Shown here: piece after piece, positions 18,165-28,035 of the stretch
Layout of the letters: each line of letters starts with the position of its first letter
How positions within the stretch are numbered: position 1 is the first letter of the stretch
Source: Trichomonas tenax
Taxonomy: Eukaryota; Parabasalia; Trichomonadida; Trichomonadidae
NCBI GenBank assembly: GCA_023091735.1
Contig: JALKBU010000019.1
Location: forward strand, 1-64,000
DNA: 64,000 nt
Direction: 5' to 3'
The notes under the pieces: generated by a model
The model's input: only the letters and a program-made list of their open reading frames with translations
What the model was told of the DNA's origin: nothing
Database searches by the model: none
Program-made: the position numbers and the translations under genes

Positions 18165-19661
18165 TTATCCCTTAATAACACCAAGTGGAACCGTTCTTGC
18201 AACTTTCTTTGAGATTCCTGTTGTCTCACAGATATCGATAACTTCATCAATGTCTTTGTAGACTTCTGGAGCTTCTTCTGTCAATGTCTGGTTTCCTGCT
18301 GCTCTGTATTTGATTCCTGCATTATCAAGTTCCTCTTTAACATGCTCAATAGTGATGTCTCTGCTTGCTTTGGACCTCGATAATGTCCTTCCAGCGCCGT
18401 GGCAAGTAGAGCCAAATGTTTTCTCCATAGCGCCTTCAGTTCCAAGCAATATATACGAAGCGGTGCCCATTGATCCGCCAATCAAGACTGGTTGTCCGAT
18501 TTCGCGGTACTTCTGTGGAATCTCGCTGCAATTTGGACCGAATGACCTTGTTGCGCCTTTTCTGTGGACAACGAAATCTTTCTCGATTCCTTCAACGACG
18601 TGTTTTTCGATCTTCGCGATGTTGTGAGCGACATCGTATAGCAAATCTAGTTTGAGATCATCGCGACCGAAGACTTTCTTGAATGATTCGCGAACGAAGT
18701 GCGTGATAATCTGTCTGTTGCACCACGCGAAGTTTGCAGCGCCGGCCATCGCAGAGATGTATGCTGCGCCTGTTTTACTGCTTGCTGGAGAGGAAACGAG
18801 CTGTGAATCAGGTAACTTAGCGACTTCATCGGGATTCTCTTGGATCATCTGATCAATGAACTCTGTTGCGAGGCGTTTTCCGATGTTTCGACTTCCGCAG
18901 TGAATCATAACAACGATTTGATCTTTGTGAATGTTTAAGATCTCTGCTGCGTGTTCATCGTATATTTCCTGGATCCTCTGTATCTCCACGTAATGGTTTC
19001 CAGATCCAAGTGTTCCGAGCTGGTTAATTCCTGATCCACGCACTTTCTGCGAAATTAATTTGAGATCTGCACCCGCCAAGCATCCGTTCTCTTCGCAGTT
19101 GTCGAGATCTTCCTGCACTCCATAGCAATTCTCGACTGCCCACTTCGCTCCTTTCACTAATATCTGATTCATATCGGCCATTGAAATGAATCCTTGTTTC
19201 TTGCCTCCGACACCGCAGGGAACGTTATTGTAGATTTCTTCAACTAATTCATCAAGCTTTGGCTCGATTTCAACATAAGTTAAGTTCGTAACTAAACATC
19301 TCACTCCGCAGTTGATATCATAACCGACACCACCGGGAGAAACGATAGAATGTGGGTCAGAGAGATCGAAGGCAGCAACGCCACCGATTGAAAAACCATA
19401 TCCGCTGTGCATATCCGGCATTGCAAGAGAATACTTGGAAATTCCTGGTAATGTCGATACATGGGCAACCTGGAGTATGGACGGAAGTCCTGATTTCTGA
19501 TTTTCGTTCCAATCTTCAACTTCCTTCAATGAAAGCTGAAAAAGATCTTTAGAAGCAAAGAAAATGCCAGGAACCTTCATGTTGGGGATAAATCCGATCG
19601 GAATTTCATAAGTGTTCGGAGAAATTTCCTTTATTAATGATAAATCAAATTTCTGCGACAT
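18165..19661 (-). CDS. RTCB: RNA-splicing ligase RtcB
   Basis: A 498-residue RtcB/HSPC117 ligase, which joins RNA ends bearing 2',3'-cyclic phosphate (or 3'-phosphate) and 5'-OH, as in tRNA splicing and unfolded-protein-response splicing. Metal and active-site blocks are all present: MPDMHSGYGFSIGGVAAFD (81-99), SPGGVGYDINCGVRC with the metal-binding Cys118, GTLGSGNHYVE, HCGSRNIG, and STCHGAGRTLSR with the His that forms the GMP adduct. The length matches eukaryotic RtcB (about 505). It converges with the PA14/EGF gene, leaving 68 bases between stops. Coding-strand AAAAGTAAC/AAAAGTGAC is repeated five times in the 80 bases before the ATG. Confidence 0.95.
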   Translation of the reverse strand: MSQKFDLSLIKEISPNTYEIPIGFIPNMKVPGIFFASKDLFQLSLKEVEDWNENQKSGLPSILQVAHVSTLPGISKYSLAMPDMHSGYGFSIGGVAAFDLSDPHSIVSPGGVGYDINCGVRCLVTNLTYVEIEPKLDELVEEIYNNVPCGVGGKKQGFISMADMNQILVKGAKWAVENCYGVQEDLDNCEENGCLAGADLKLISQKVRGSGINQLGTLGSGNHYVEIQRIQEIYDEHAAEILNIHKDQIVVMIHCGSRNIGKRLATEFIDQMIQENPDEVAKLPDSQLVSSPASSKTGAAYISAMAGAANFAWCNRQIITHFVRESFKKVFGRDDLKLDLLYDVAHNIAKIEKHVVEGIEKDFVVHRKGATRSFGPNCSEIPQKYREIGQPVLIGGSMGTASYILLGTEGAMEKTFGSTCHGAGRTLSRSKASRDITIEHVKEELDNAGIKYRAAGNQTLTEEAPEVYKDIDEVIDICETTGISKKVARTVPLGVIKG

Positions 19662-19745
19662 TTTGGTTACTTTTGTAAAATTTCGTTACTTTTGGGTTAC
19701 TTTTAGGTTGTCACTTTTTAATTTTGCAAAATTGTCACTTTTATT
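19662..19745 (-). promoter_or_regulatory. five-fold AAAAGT(A/G)AC element before RtcB
   Basis: On the plus strand GTTACTTTT or GTCACTTTT occurs at about 19666, 19685, 19696, 19710 and 19734. In RtcB sense these are AAAAGTAAC (three) and AAAAGTGAC (two), the first starting a few bases before the ATG. AAAAGTG-type elements lie in the same place before NMN adenylyltransferase, PRP38, NUDIX and syntaxin genes. Proposed as initiator or operator repeats on position alone. Confidence 0.45.
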
Positions 19746-20052
19746 TGTTTCGTAAAATGTCATTTTTGTTTTGTAAACTATTTATTTGAATTGTAAAATT
19801 GCCAATTTGAATTGTAAAGTATCAATTTTGTTTTGTAAAGTGTTAATTTTCTATGTAAAGTAATTAATGAGTTTTGTAATGTTTCAATTATGTTTTGTAA
19901 AATGATATTTTTGCTTTGTAAATTAATATATCTGTTTGTAAAGTTTTTGATTTTGTTTTGTAAAATAATAATTATGTTTGTAAAATCAAAATTATGTCTT
20001 GTAAAAATGAAATATGTTATGTAAAGTTATCAAAAATATACTTGTAAAGTTG
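19746..20052 (+). repeat. 15-copy phased array of TTTGTAAA motif, period about 20.9 bp
   Basis: A GTAAA core (once GTAAT), usually within TTTTGTAAA(A/G)T, occurs with its G at 19752, 19773, 19793, 19814, 19835, 19855, 19876, 19897, 19918, 19938, 19960, 19980, 20001, 20021 and 20044. Steps are 20-23 bases and the mean is 20.9, close to two turns of B-DNA. The sequence between cores is AT-rich and poorly conserved. The array fills the space between the divergent RtcB and ankyrin-type genes and ends 71 bases before the ankyrin-type ATG. It shares its core and orientation with the TGTCATGTAAA motifs before other genes. Confidence 0.85.
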
Positions 20053-20114
20053 GCAGACAGATTTTAGAATTGGCTGGCAATTTTATGATGATAATAGGTT
20101 GAATCACTTTTAAA

Positions 20115-20915
20115 ATGGAAAAAACATTTGGTGTGTTCAATTACATCATTTCAGATAAGTTCGATGCGTTCATGGAGGAATATTCAAAGGATTTTGATCC
20201 GAATGAAGTGCCAGGATTTAATCCAGAAGTTCTTCCGCCGATTTTAAGAAATGAACCAAAGTGGATTCACTTCATGATATACTACAAAGCGATCGATTTT
20301 GTCAAAGAATACCTTGCTTTAGTTCCTGAGCAAATAGAAGACGGCAATGGAAGAAGAATGATTCATTTTGCTGCAGCTTCAACAGATATCGAAATGTTTC
20401 AATTAATTGAATCTTCTACTTCGCGTTTGGACATTTTGGACTTTGATAGACACGGCGTAGTCGATTATGCACTTAGAAGTCCTGATATAATCAACTATTT
20501 GTACATGAAAGGTTATACATTTACTATAGAAAACCTCGCAGATGCTGCACGTTTACAAACAATCGACAGTTTCAAGGTTATTTATAATTTCTTAATAGAT
20601 GAAGAACCTTATAGACCCGATCTCACAGACTCATTCTTCCTCATCAAAGGCATCAATTCGCATGAATTTTTCCAATTCTTAACAGAAAAAGGTGTCGATC
20701 TTTCTACAGTAACAGGATTTGGTTCAAGCTCAGGAATTACATTACTACACAAATATGTCATGGAAGAAGATATAATTATGGTTAAAGAGATTTTACCCTT
20801 CATCAAAGATTTTTATGTTAGAGATTCAAAAGGCTACACGGCATATGAATTGGCTTGCATGCAAACCTCGAAATCAATCATACGTGAATTAGATAGCTAT
20901 GGTGCGTGTGATTAA
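20115..20915 (+). CDS. ankyrin-type repeat protein (DUF3447-like)
   Basis: A 266-residue soluble helical-repeat protein. Degenerate ankyrin-like units are visible, for example GRRMIHFAAASTDIEMFQLI (residues 79-98), GITLLHKYVMEEDIIMVKEI and the last DSKGYTAYELACMQTSKSII. The acidic N-terminus and spacing resemble the large DUF3447/ankyrin family that is expanded in trichomonads. No catalytic domain or targeting signal is seen, so a protein-binding role is the safest guess. The ATG is directly preceded by TCACTTTTAAA, a close match to the trichomonad-type initiator, and by the 15-copy TTTGTAAA array. Confidence 0.75.
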   Translation: MEKTFGVFNYIISDKFDAFMEEYSKDFDPNEVPGFNPEVLPPILRNEPKWIHFMIYYKAIDFVKEYLALVPEQIEDGNGRRMIHFAAASTDIEMFQLIESSTSRLDILDFDRHGVVDYALRSPDIINYLYMKGYTFTIENLADAARLQTIDSFKVIYNFLIDEEPYRPDLTDSFFLIKGINSHEFFQFLTEKGVDLSTVTGFGSSSGITLLHKYVMEEDIIMVKEILPFIKDFYVRDSKGYTAYELACMQTSKSIIRELDSYGACD

Positions 20916-23776
20916 TATATTTTTTTTTAATTTAAGGCTCCAGTTCCAAGTACTCAAATTTTAAGCTTCATTCTTCTACTTTAAAAGTCCAATCAAAAGA
21001 CTTTAAAGTATATCTATATGTATACATACCAACTATACTTTATACCACTGTTGTATGCACATCCAGCGAGCACCTGGATAGTGAGAACAAAAAATTGATG
21101 TTTTTCAAAATTTTCATTTTTACCGAGAAAATATCATTAACTTGCAATTTGCTCTCTGTCACATTATAGTATATAGGACATATATAATATATATACTAAT
21201 ATTATTGGACTCTGCTTTGTGAAGATTAAGTTATAAGAAGCAGAATGTTCAATTTTGAAAAATTAATATCTCGTTCAATATTGAATATAATTTCTTGTTA
21301 CTCATATGGCGAAGAACCACCATGATTTCCTTTATATTTATTAGATAAAAATATTGTGTTATAAATAAAATAACAAAATTTAGTTACGTGATCAGTGTTT
21401 GAAAAATTCACAACAGCAAAAAAAAATTTATCCTCAGTCCACTTCAGTCACGTTCTGCACAGACAGGTACAGAATCACCCTAGATTTTTAAAATTTAAAA
21501 TTTAAAACACGGTAGAACTAACATTTGGCTATGAAATACCGCTAGGTATGAAATAACCAAATGTTATATACTAACTAATGTTGATCTCTATATTCCTCTC
21601 GACTTGCTTACATCCATCTAATGCTCTTTTGAGTCAATTGACTCAATATCAGATTCATCATCTATTTACAGGTCTGAATGTTACCGGTAACATCTCATGC
21701 CTGCACCGGCAATGCAACTGCATGACATGCAGTATACATGAGCCCATGACAAGTGTTATCTCTGACTTAATTCTAGGGCTCGATCCACTAATTTCGCGCT
21801 GGAAAGCGATATTCCGTTCCATAACTTCTCTTCTTCATGCTGCACTCTTGCAATTAGTGCGTCTCTCATCTCTGCCCTCCAATATTCTGAGATATTGAAT
21901 GACATTCTATTTCTAGCCAGATAGATCGTTCTTTCTGTAACGTAAGAATAAGCAAGTACCTGCTATAAAGAATTGCTATAATTAAAATCTTTTTTATTTT
22001 CTACTAATTATTTCTTAAATCAAGCTCTTTCTATACAATGAATGTTATCTATACACTTTTAAAGTTGCTGCATTACAGCTGCAAGTTGTTGTTCTCTAAC
22101 AGTGACCCCTAAAAGAATGATTTCTAGCAAAATATTTGAAATAAATGCGCCTTTTCATAATATTGAAGGGTAATGATCTACAACATGTAGGCATTAAATT
22201 GTACATTGGAATCATGGCAATTTGGACAAAATAAAAATTTCTCCAAATTAAAAATAAAGCAAATCTATCAAGTGCTCCACTTTTTTTCTCGTTGACCTTT
22301 TTGAGTTTTGCGATTTTTAACGAGTAAACCCCCTTCCTGGACGAATCTGATGAAATATTTACGTGCTTTTTGTGGGTGCTGATTCTAGTGGTGCAATCTG
22401 TTTCATGATCTAAGCAAGGTATTACTTAATCATGATATGATTACAAGCAGAAACCCATTACAAATCATTAATGGGCTTCTGTTATGAATCTCTTTGATGA
22501 TTATAACAAATACATCTCACTATTATAGCGTTCGCTCGCTTATTTTTGCTAGAGTTCCCCTAGAAAAATCAAAAAAATAGAAAAGAAAAAATACGCTACG
22601 CGCGCGAGTCAAACGGTATTCCTTTACTCATGCATCGAGCATACCTAACGTTGTGCTATCTAAAATTCATATAAAATTTGCTCATTGGTAACATTACATA
22701 TCAAATTTTCGACTTTACATGACAAATATCAGATAATTCGTGTTGAAAATGATGACTTTCGTTATTTTACATGTCAAAATTCGCTGAAATCTCATGGAGG
22801 CATGGAGATCCTCAAGTTAAATAGACAAGCAAATGCTGTATACATACTCAGCACCCCTGAAAAGCACGTAAATGTCTTCTCAGTTTGGCTTGATAGGGGG
22901 CTTACTCGTTAAAAATAGCAAAACTCAAAAAAGTCAACTGGAAAAAATTCAACGCTACAAATTTTTGTTGTTCATGAATATAAAAAATAAAATAATTTTC
23001 ATCCATTGATTTAAAATGATATCATAGAAATCAAAAAAAAAAACGCGAAAAATGAAAAAAATCAAAAATTTCAGGAAAAGTATTCAACTTCTTAGAGTCA
23101 ATTTTTTGAGTTATAAAAAGATTTCACTGCAAATAGCAGCTTCTATGCTAACACACATGTGAGGAAACGAAGAAAATTATCAATGAATGCCTATTCTCAA
23201 GAGGGGAAGTATAAAACCCCATTAAATTGTCGCCATCCGAGATTCATACTTGAAAAGCTGACCTTCCGCTTTGTGCAGCAGCCTACCCTAATAAGCCCTA
23301 CTGAAAGGCAACAGATTTCAATTGCGCTAAAAAACATTTTCAATGATATCACTCCCAAAAAAGGTAATGGTTACAATGATAATTAACAAACAATCTCGCC
23401 TCATTTAGTAGGTTTAAACAATGTGAAGAAATCGGATAGTTATCTCACACAAAAATATTTTTTGAAAAAAATTAAAATTAGCCCTAATTTAACAAATTTC
23501 TACTCCTATGAAGTTCCCAACGTCTACATATGCCATTTCTACCACACAAAGTTTAGAAAGAACTTTGAAACAAGTAAAGTATATATTGGTATAATATAGA
23601 GTTGAGTGTAGAATATGAATACACTCGTGTTTAGAGATATTCCATGAAATATTTTGTAATTTTCGCATATACATGAGATAATTTGTCGAAACATGGAACA
23701 TCGAATGAAATATTTAAATGCTTCATTATGAAGCTTATTTATCACATTGATTAATTAAGAGAGAAAGATTGTGTGT
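20916..23776. other. 2.9-kb region without a convincing gene
   Basis: Open frames at 21578-21898, 22685-22912 and 23159-23386 show no family signature and lack initiator-like elements. The stretch 21600-21930 is less AT-rich than its surroundings and has an open minus-strand frame ending in LSQR then a stop, so it may be a decayed coding or mobile sequence. A short hairpin (ACATTTGG...CCAAATGT) lies at about 21520-21568. The main structure is the inverted repeat at about 22290-22960, listed separately. Confidence 0.5.
22290..22960. mobile_element. long imperfect inverted-repeat element (possible MITE or fold-back)
   Basis: About 100 bases at 22290-22382 recur inverted at about 22848-22943. 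Left blocks GAGTTTTGCGATTTTTAACG, AGTAA(A)CCCCC, ATTTACGTGCTTTT and GGGTGCTGA match the reverse complement of the right arm with scattered differences. The roughly 470 bases between hold a hairpin (CAGAAACCCATTA...TAATGGGCTTCTG, 22460-22493), a CpG-rich spot CGCTACGCGCGCGAG near 22601 and TTTACATGACAAA-type motifs. No transposase frame is present. A direct target duplication is not obvious. Confidence 0.6.
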
Positions 23777-24877
23777 TTATTCTGTTTTTTCGAGCTTGAA
23801 TGAAGAAAGGGACTTGTCAAATGCACCGACATAAAGAATATTGTCGCGAATTGCAAGGCATCTTGTCGCTTTGAGCCATTTAGTAATCTGGAAGATAAGT
23901 TTGTTTTCAGCGATGTCGATGGCATTGACTTTAAGGTCATCTGTTGTTGTCAAGAAGACTGGACCTGTTGGCCATATCATCTGTGGCTGCGTGAGTCCGT
24001 CACTGAGGATGTGATCAACATTTGCAAGAACTTCTAATTCTGGTGCTCCCGGAGTGAATTTGTAAATAACAGCGCGGTTTTGATCTGTGAGAGCGATGAA
24101 TGTAGACATATCTGTTGGGCTCTCCTTCAAGTCGCGAATGCCGAAGCCGTGTGTAACGAATTCGAGAGGATTCATCAAAAGATATTGAACGTCTTCGATA
24201 TCCTCGAGAGATCTGTACATGAATGAGTTATCATTCTGTAGTGCGTAGATAACGCCATCATTGCAAAGGCACATTGCGGAGATTGACTGAGAATGTTTGA
24301 ATCTTTTATCAAGGATGAAATCTTTGCGTCTTACAAATGAGAGATCGCCGCTATATGATGAGGCAACGATGTAATCACCCAATAAGCGAAGATTTGTAAC
24401 ATGATTGTTGCAAATTTGGATTGCGAATTCATTTTGGAACTTCTCAACATCGAAGACGCCTACATGGCCGCCCATTGTGCAGAAGTATGCCTTTTTATCC
24501 AGATATTGGAAGGCTAAGATTGTAGGTAATTCTAAAGTGATATATTTGATTTCATTGAGTTCAGCATCGAAGAGTCTGACTGATTTGTCGTTGAATGATG
24601 CAAGAATTCCCTCAGGAATGGAAATAATTGCAACTGGAGAAGCATTGAACTCAACTTTCTTGCTTTCGTCAGTGAGTTTAAGCTTCTTTCCCTGCATCAG
24701 TGCGCGTAATGTTGTTGTTTGGCCTGTAATTTGTACTTCACCCAATGTTTGTCTCAACATGTGCTCTTTGAAGAGTCCTTCCTTGTATTTGATGTTAGAT
24801 TCCCTCTCCAAGGCATCGAATGCCTCCATGAAATTCTCTTCTTTAAGGAATTGGAGAACAACTTGAACTGGATGCAT
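23777..24877 (-). CDS. LisH-motif, beta-propeller-like protein
   Basis: A 366-residue protein. Residues 3-30 (PVQVVLQFLKEENFMEAFDALERES) fit a LisH dimerisation helix pair. The rest is rich in short beta-strand repeats ending in LFDAEL, VFDVEKF, SFVRRKDF and the like, consistent with a diverged WD40-type propeller; canonical WD dipeptides are mostly lost. LisH plus propeller proteins act as scaffolds in microtubule, cilium or ubiquitin-ligase complexes, but the exact orthologue is not recognisable. Coding-strand CTCATTTTTTTAAA lies just before the ATG as an initiator-like element. Confidence 0.7.
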   Translation of the reverse strand: MHPVQVVLQFLKEENFMEAFDALERESNIKYKEGLFKEHMLRQTLGEVQITGQTTTLRALMQGKKLKLTDESKKVEFNASPVAIISIPEGILASFNDKSVRLFDAELNEIKYITLELPTILAFQYLDKKAYFCTMGGHVGVFDVEKFQNEFAIQICNNHVTNLRLLGDYIVASSYSGDLSFVRRKDFILDKRFKHSQSISAMCLCNDGVIYALQNDNSFMYRSLEDIEDVQYLLMNPLEFVTHGFGIRDLKESPTDMSTFIALTDQNRAVIYKFTPGAPELEVLANVDHILSDGLTQPQMIWPTGPVFLTTTDDLKVNAIDIAENKLIFQITKWLKATRCLAIRDNILYVGAFDKSLSSFKLEKTE

Positions 24878-25074
24878 TTTAAAAAAATGAGTTGATCGTC
24901 CTAAAAATTTGTCTAATTCACGATCACCGGTTTCAGATATTTGATCGTTTTCTCTCTTAAATAAATATCTTTTGCTTGAAATTCAAAGAGATCACATCAA
25001 ATTTTTGTCTAATAATCAAAGAACAAACTCATTATCAATAACAAAAAACAAACAACAAATTTATTCAAACAAAT

Positions 25075-26067
25075 CTATTTTGATGAACATTTTGATTCGA
25101 TTAAATTTTTGGCTTTGATGTTTATGTTGTACTGATGAACTACCGCTGGCCTTATGTGTTCATCGGGACACATAACATAATCGAAATACTCTTGTTCATC
25201 ATATCTCGAACAATAATGAAGTGTTAAGAAAGGAGAATTGCATCCAAACTCTTTTCTATGGACTCCAGCACGCTCAAATTCGCCGCTGTGGAGGAGAAAA
25301 TTATGATAAGCTTGATCTAGAGAATGTCTTCCATTTTTCCAAAATTCTTCGTGTGAAAGAAGTGTGTATAAGTATTTTTTGAATTGATCTGCTCCACCTA
25401 TAACAGTTCCTGAACAAGAAACGGTGTAATTTCCAAATTGTTCAGAAATTGAATTGTTATAAGCGCGTTTAAGCCATCCTGTGTTCCACGTAGAGTCCTT
25501 TATGAGAACATCTTCCATAACAAAGTATAGGTTTTCTGGTGATATTGCTGAAGAGAAAGGATCCGCTTGGAAAAATACATCGAAAGAATCAGAATGAAAT
25601 ATGCGATTAAATTGTCTGTTGGTAGATTCAAGAAACTGTTTGTATCCGATATATCGTAGAGAATGAGGTGCATGTCTCGAAGCATTTTTGGGAACGTGCA
25701 TTCTGAAAAATTCGACGCCACAATGGCCAAGTATTTTACGTATTTCTTCATTATATGTTGTGTTCGTTATAATCACGACATGTGCCATGCATCCAACAGC
25801 TCGCAATGACTTAATAAATATCTGAACTTTCTCAATATTGCCGAAAACGCCCAAAAGAATCAAGTCTTCGGGTTGAGAGTCTCCGTATGCCTTATTTACG
25901 TGTGGACAAACATTGCATTTTGTTAAATCTAATAAAACTGGAACTCGACCAAATTTGAACGCGAGAAATAGTAACATCACTGCCACCATCATCGAAAAAA
26001 CACTGATGAGGACGAACAGAGCTATCTTTCCATGATACAGTCGACGAAAGAAGTTTCTTGCAATCAT
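25075..26067 (-). CDS. type II membrane glycosyltransferase-like protein
   Basis: A 330-residue protein with a short basic cytosolic tail, one membrane anchor at about residues 15-37, and a lumenal domain, the Golgi glycosyltransferase layout. The stretch IFHSDSFDVFFQADPF (about 158-173) resembles the DxD-type nucleotide-sugar site of a broad eukaryotic family (pattern D-x-DVxFQxDPF), followed by CSGTVIGG and DQAYHNF, also family-like. Several N-glycosylation sequons (NAS, NTT, NNS, NYT) are present. Donor and acceptor are unknown. It diverges from the phosphoesterase gene at 26470 over a 402-base AT-rich gap. Confidence 0.7.
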   Translation of the reverse strand: MIARNFFRRLYHGKIALFVLISVFSMMVAVMLLFLAFKFGRVPVLLDLTKCNVCPHVNKAYGDSQPEDLILLGVFGNIEKVQIFIKSLRAVGCMAHVVIITNTTYNEEIRKILGHCGVEFFRMHVPKNASRHAPHSLRYIGYKQFLESTNRQFNRIFHSDSFDVFFQADPFSSAISPENLYFVMEDVLIKDSTWNTGWLKRAYNNSISEQFGNYTVSCSGTVIGGADQFKKYLYTLLSHEEFWKNGRHSLDQAYHNFLLHSGEFERAGVHRKEFGCNSPFLTLHYCSRYDEQEYFDYVMCPDEHIRPAVVHQYNINIKAKNLIESKCSSK

Positions 26068-26469
26068 GGAAAATAATTTTTCTTTTCACGAGTGTACTCT
26101 TTGATTTAAAAAACAACATGTAATCAGTTTTATAAAAATTGTACATAGAGTATTATATACTGTAGTTATGTTACTATTTATATCCTTAACAAGAAGTTGA
26201 AATATTGATTTTTTAGTGGTAAATCACGAACTTGTAATAAGAGTAAATTAAAAAAATATAGAATTTGATCAAAAATGATATCTGAATATGCTGAATAATA
26301 TGTTTTAAAAAGAAAATTTCGAATTTGAATTTGTGCAAAATATTTTTTTTTAGGATTTGAATTTAAAAAATTGTGTTTTTTATGTCAAATATTATTAATT
26401 CGAAAGCTTTTAATTTGCAAAAGTGTGTTATTTTAGAAATAGATTATATTTATCTCAAATTTTTCGGTT
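26068..26469. other. AT-rich divergent intergenic region
   Basis: About 400 bases separate the glycosyltransferase-like (minus) and sphingomyelinase-like (plus) genes. Repeated AATTTGAATTT and AAAATTTCG-like words occur, but no CACTTTT or TGTAAA-type element is clear near either start. Nothing else is seen. Confidence 0.5.
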
Positions 26470-27819
26470 ATGTTTTTGGAAAAAAATATGTTAGAAGAAT
26501 ACGACAGCGAAGCAAAGGTAGAGATGAGAGATGTCAGAATTGAAAAGTCCGAAGACAAGAAAAATGTGTACAGGAACCTCTTCCGCAACAAAAAGTTCCG
26601 AGGCTGTCTAATTGTCTTCCTAATAATTCAATTTTGTTTCGTTTTCACAATATACATGGGATTTTACGGTGAAAACGACCACAATATGCTGTATTTCACT
26701 GATATTCACTACGATAGAGCTTATAACCCATTAAAAACGCGAGAAACATGGTGTCACGATATTGATAATTCTTCTTCTTCTACGCCCGCAATATATGGAA
26801 AATACGGATGCGAGTCTCCTGCAGCCCTCGTTGAAGCATTTTTCAACGATGTTAAGCGAATCATTCCTAATCCTCGTGTTATTTTGTTTGGCGGTGATGC
26901 TACAAACACGTGGAAGGAAACACACACCTTAGAGGGTGTTCTGAGTACAGTAAAGAACATTACAACTAAATTGAACCACACATATCCTGGAATTCCATTA
27001 GTTTATAACCTTGGAAATGGAGATTATTATCCAAGTTATGGCAAATGGGAGACAGACAAAGAGCAGTTCGAAAAATTGGCTGAAGCATTTGGCGATTACT
27101 TGAACGAAAAACAGAGAAATAATTTCAAAAAAGGCGGATATTATTATTTCGACGACAGTCACCACAAAATTAGAATCATTTCATTTAACACAATCATATA
27201 CACTATAAATCGTCCGCTGATTCCTGAAGATGATCCATATGACCAATTTCGCTTTTTAAGAACTGCTTTAGACACAAGTTACCACACGATTCTGATGTTT
27301 CACATGCATCCCGGAATGACAGATCCTGCAAAACCACTTGAATGGCATCAAAAATATGCAGATCATTTCACAGCAATATTAAATAAGTATAAACCAGAGA
27401 CTCTTCTCTCTGCACACACGCATTTTGACATGTTGATGCCTGTATATGGAACAGATCTCATTGCTATGAGTAATCCAGGTTTTTCACCGAGATTGGACAA
27501 CAATCCAACATTTAGAGTTTATCACTTCACAAGAGGACATCTTTTGGATTATGCACAATACACTTTCAACATTGCTTTACGCGATCAAATTCCAAAATGG
27601 AAATTCGATTATAGATTCTCCCAAACATATAAGCAGAAGTACATTTCTCAAAAGGCTCTTAAAGAAACAATCAAATGGATCAATAGATCACCACAAAACT
27701 TTTGGGTATATTTCTCCCATGTTCACACATATGGAGCTCATCAAATATTCTTCTACAACTGCATCATGAATACAAAGAACTACGATGAATACCAGAAATG
27801 TATCAATAATTATCTGTAA
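26470..27819 (+). CDS. acid sphingomyelinase-like metallophosphoesterase, membrane-anchored
   Basis: A 449-residue type II membrane protein: charged cytosolic residues 1-43, a membrane helix at about 45-63, then a lumenal or extracellular calcineurin-like phosphoesterase domain. Metal motifs are FTDIHYD (D78, H80), LFGGDATN (141-146), HMHPG and SAHTHFD. Cysteines and N-glycosylation sequons support a secretory location. The block that is GNH(D/E) in this superfamily reads YNLGNGDYYPSY (182-185), so the His that assists phosphate-ester cleavage in acid sphingomyelinases is Gly. The C-terminal tail has a paired Cys arrangement (FFYNCIMN, YQKCINNYL), as in sphingomyelinase-like phosphodiesterases. 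Substrate is uncertain. Confidence 0.85.
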   Translation: MFLEKNMLEEYDSEAKVEMRDVRIEKSEDKKNVYRNLFRNKKFRGCLIVFLIIQFCFVFTIYMGFYGENDHNMLYFTDIHYDRAYNPLKTRETWCHDIDNSSSSTPAIYGKYGCESPAALVEAFFNDVKRIIPNPRVILFGGDATNTWKETHTLEGVLSTVKNITTKLNHTYPGIPLVYNLGNGDYYPSYGKWETDKEQFEKLAEAFGDYLNEKQRNNFKKGGYYYFDDSHHKIRIISFNTIIYTINRPLIPEDDPYDQFRFLRTALDTSYHTILMFHMHPGMTDPAKPLEWHQKYADHFTAILNKYKPETLLSAHTHFDMLMPVYGTDLIAMSNPGFSPRLDNNPTFRVYHFTRGHLLDYAQYTFNIALRDQIPKWKFDYRFSQTYKQKYISQKALKETIKWINRSPQNFWVYFSHVHTYGAHQIFFYNCIMNTKNYDEYQKCINNYL

Positions 27820-27900
27820 TTACAAATGTTTTATTATATAACTTCAAAAAATAATCACTACAGACTTAGGACATGTCGCTGCTAAACTCTCATTAAGTGA

Positions 27901-28012
27901 AATGAAAACCAAAAGTGACAAATAATTATCGTCATCTATCGTTAAAAGTGACAAAATATATCGACAAAAGTGATGAATTTATCGTCAAAGGTCACAAAAT
28001 CGTATCGTTAAA
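27901..28012 (+). repeat. TATCG(T/A)...AAAAGTGACAAA repeats before the Myb remnant
   Basis: TATCG occurs at 27927, 27937, 27959, 27980 and 28003 (steps 10, 22, 21, 23), and AAAAGTGA-type words alternate with it at 27911, 27944, 27966, 27986 and 28010, the last two degenerate. The best unit is TATCGTTAAAAGTGACAAA. The array ends about 25 bases before the ATG at 28036. TATCGT/TAACGA-like sites are known Myb recognition elements in Trichomonas, so this may have been a Myb-controlled promoter. Confidence 0.6.
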
Positions 28013-28035
28013 AACAATATAAAATTTTTATAAAA

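Noticed and set aside
21578..21898. 106-codon plus-strand frame in a less AT-rich patch
   Set aside because: No recognised domain; the minus strand is equally open in part, so I record only a possible remnant.
23140..23165. CTAACACACATG resembling a trichomonad 3' splice motif (ACTAACACACAG)
   Set aside because: It lacks the AG end and there is no matching GTATGT donor in a coding context; I saw no convincing intron in the window.
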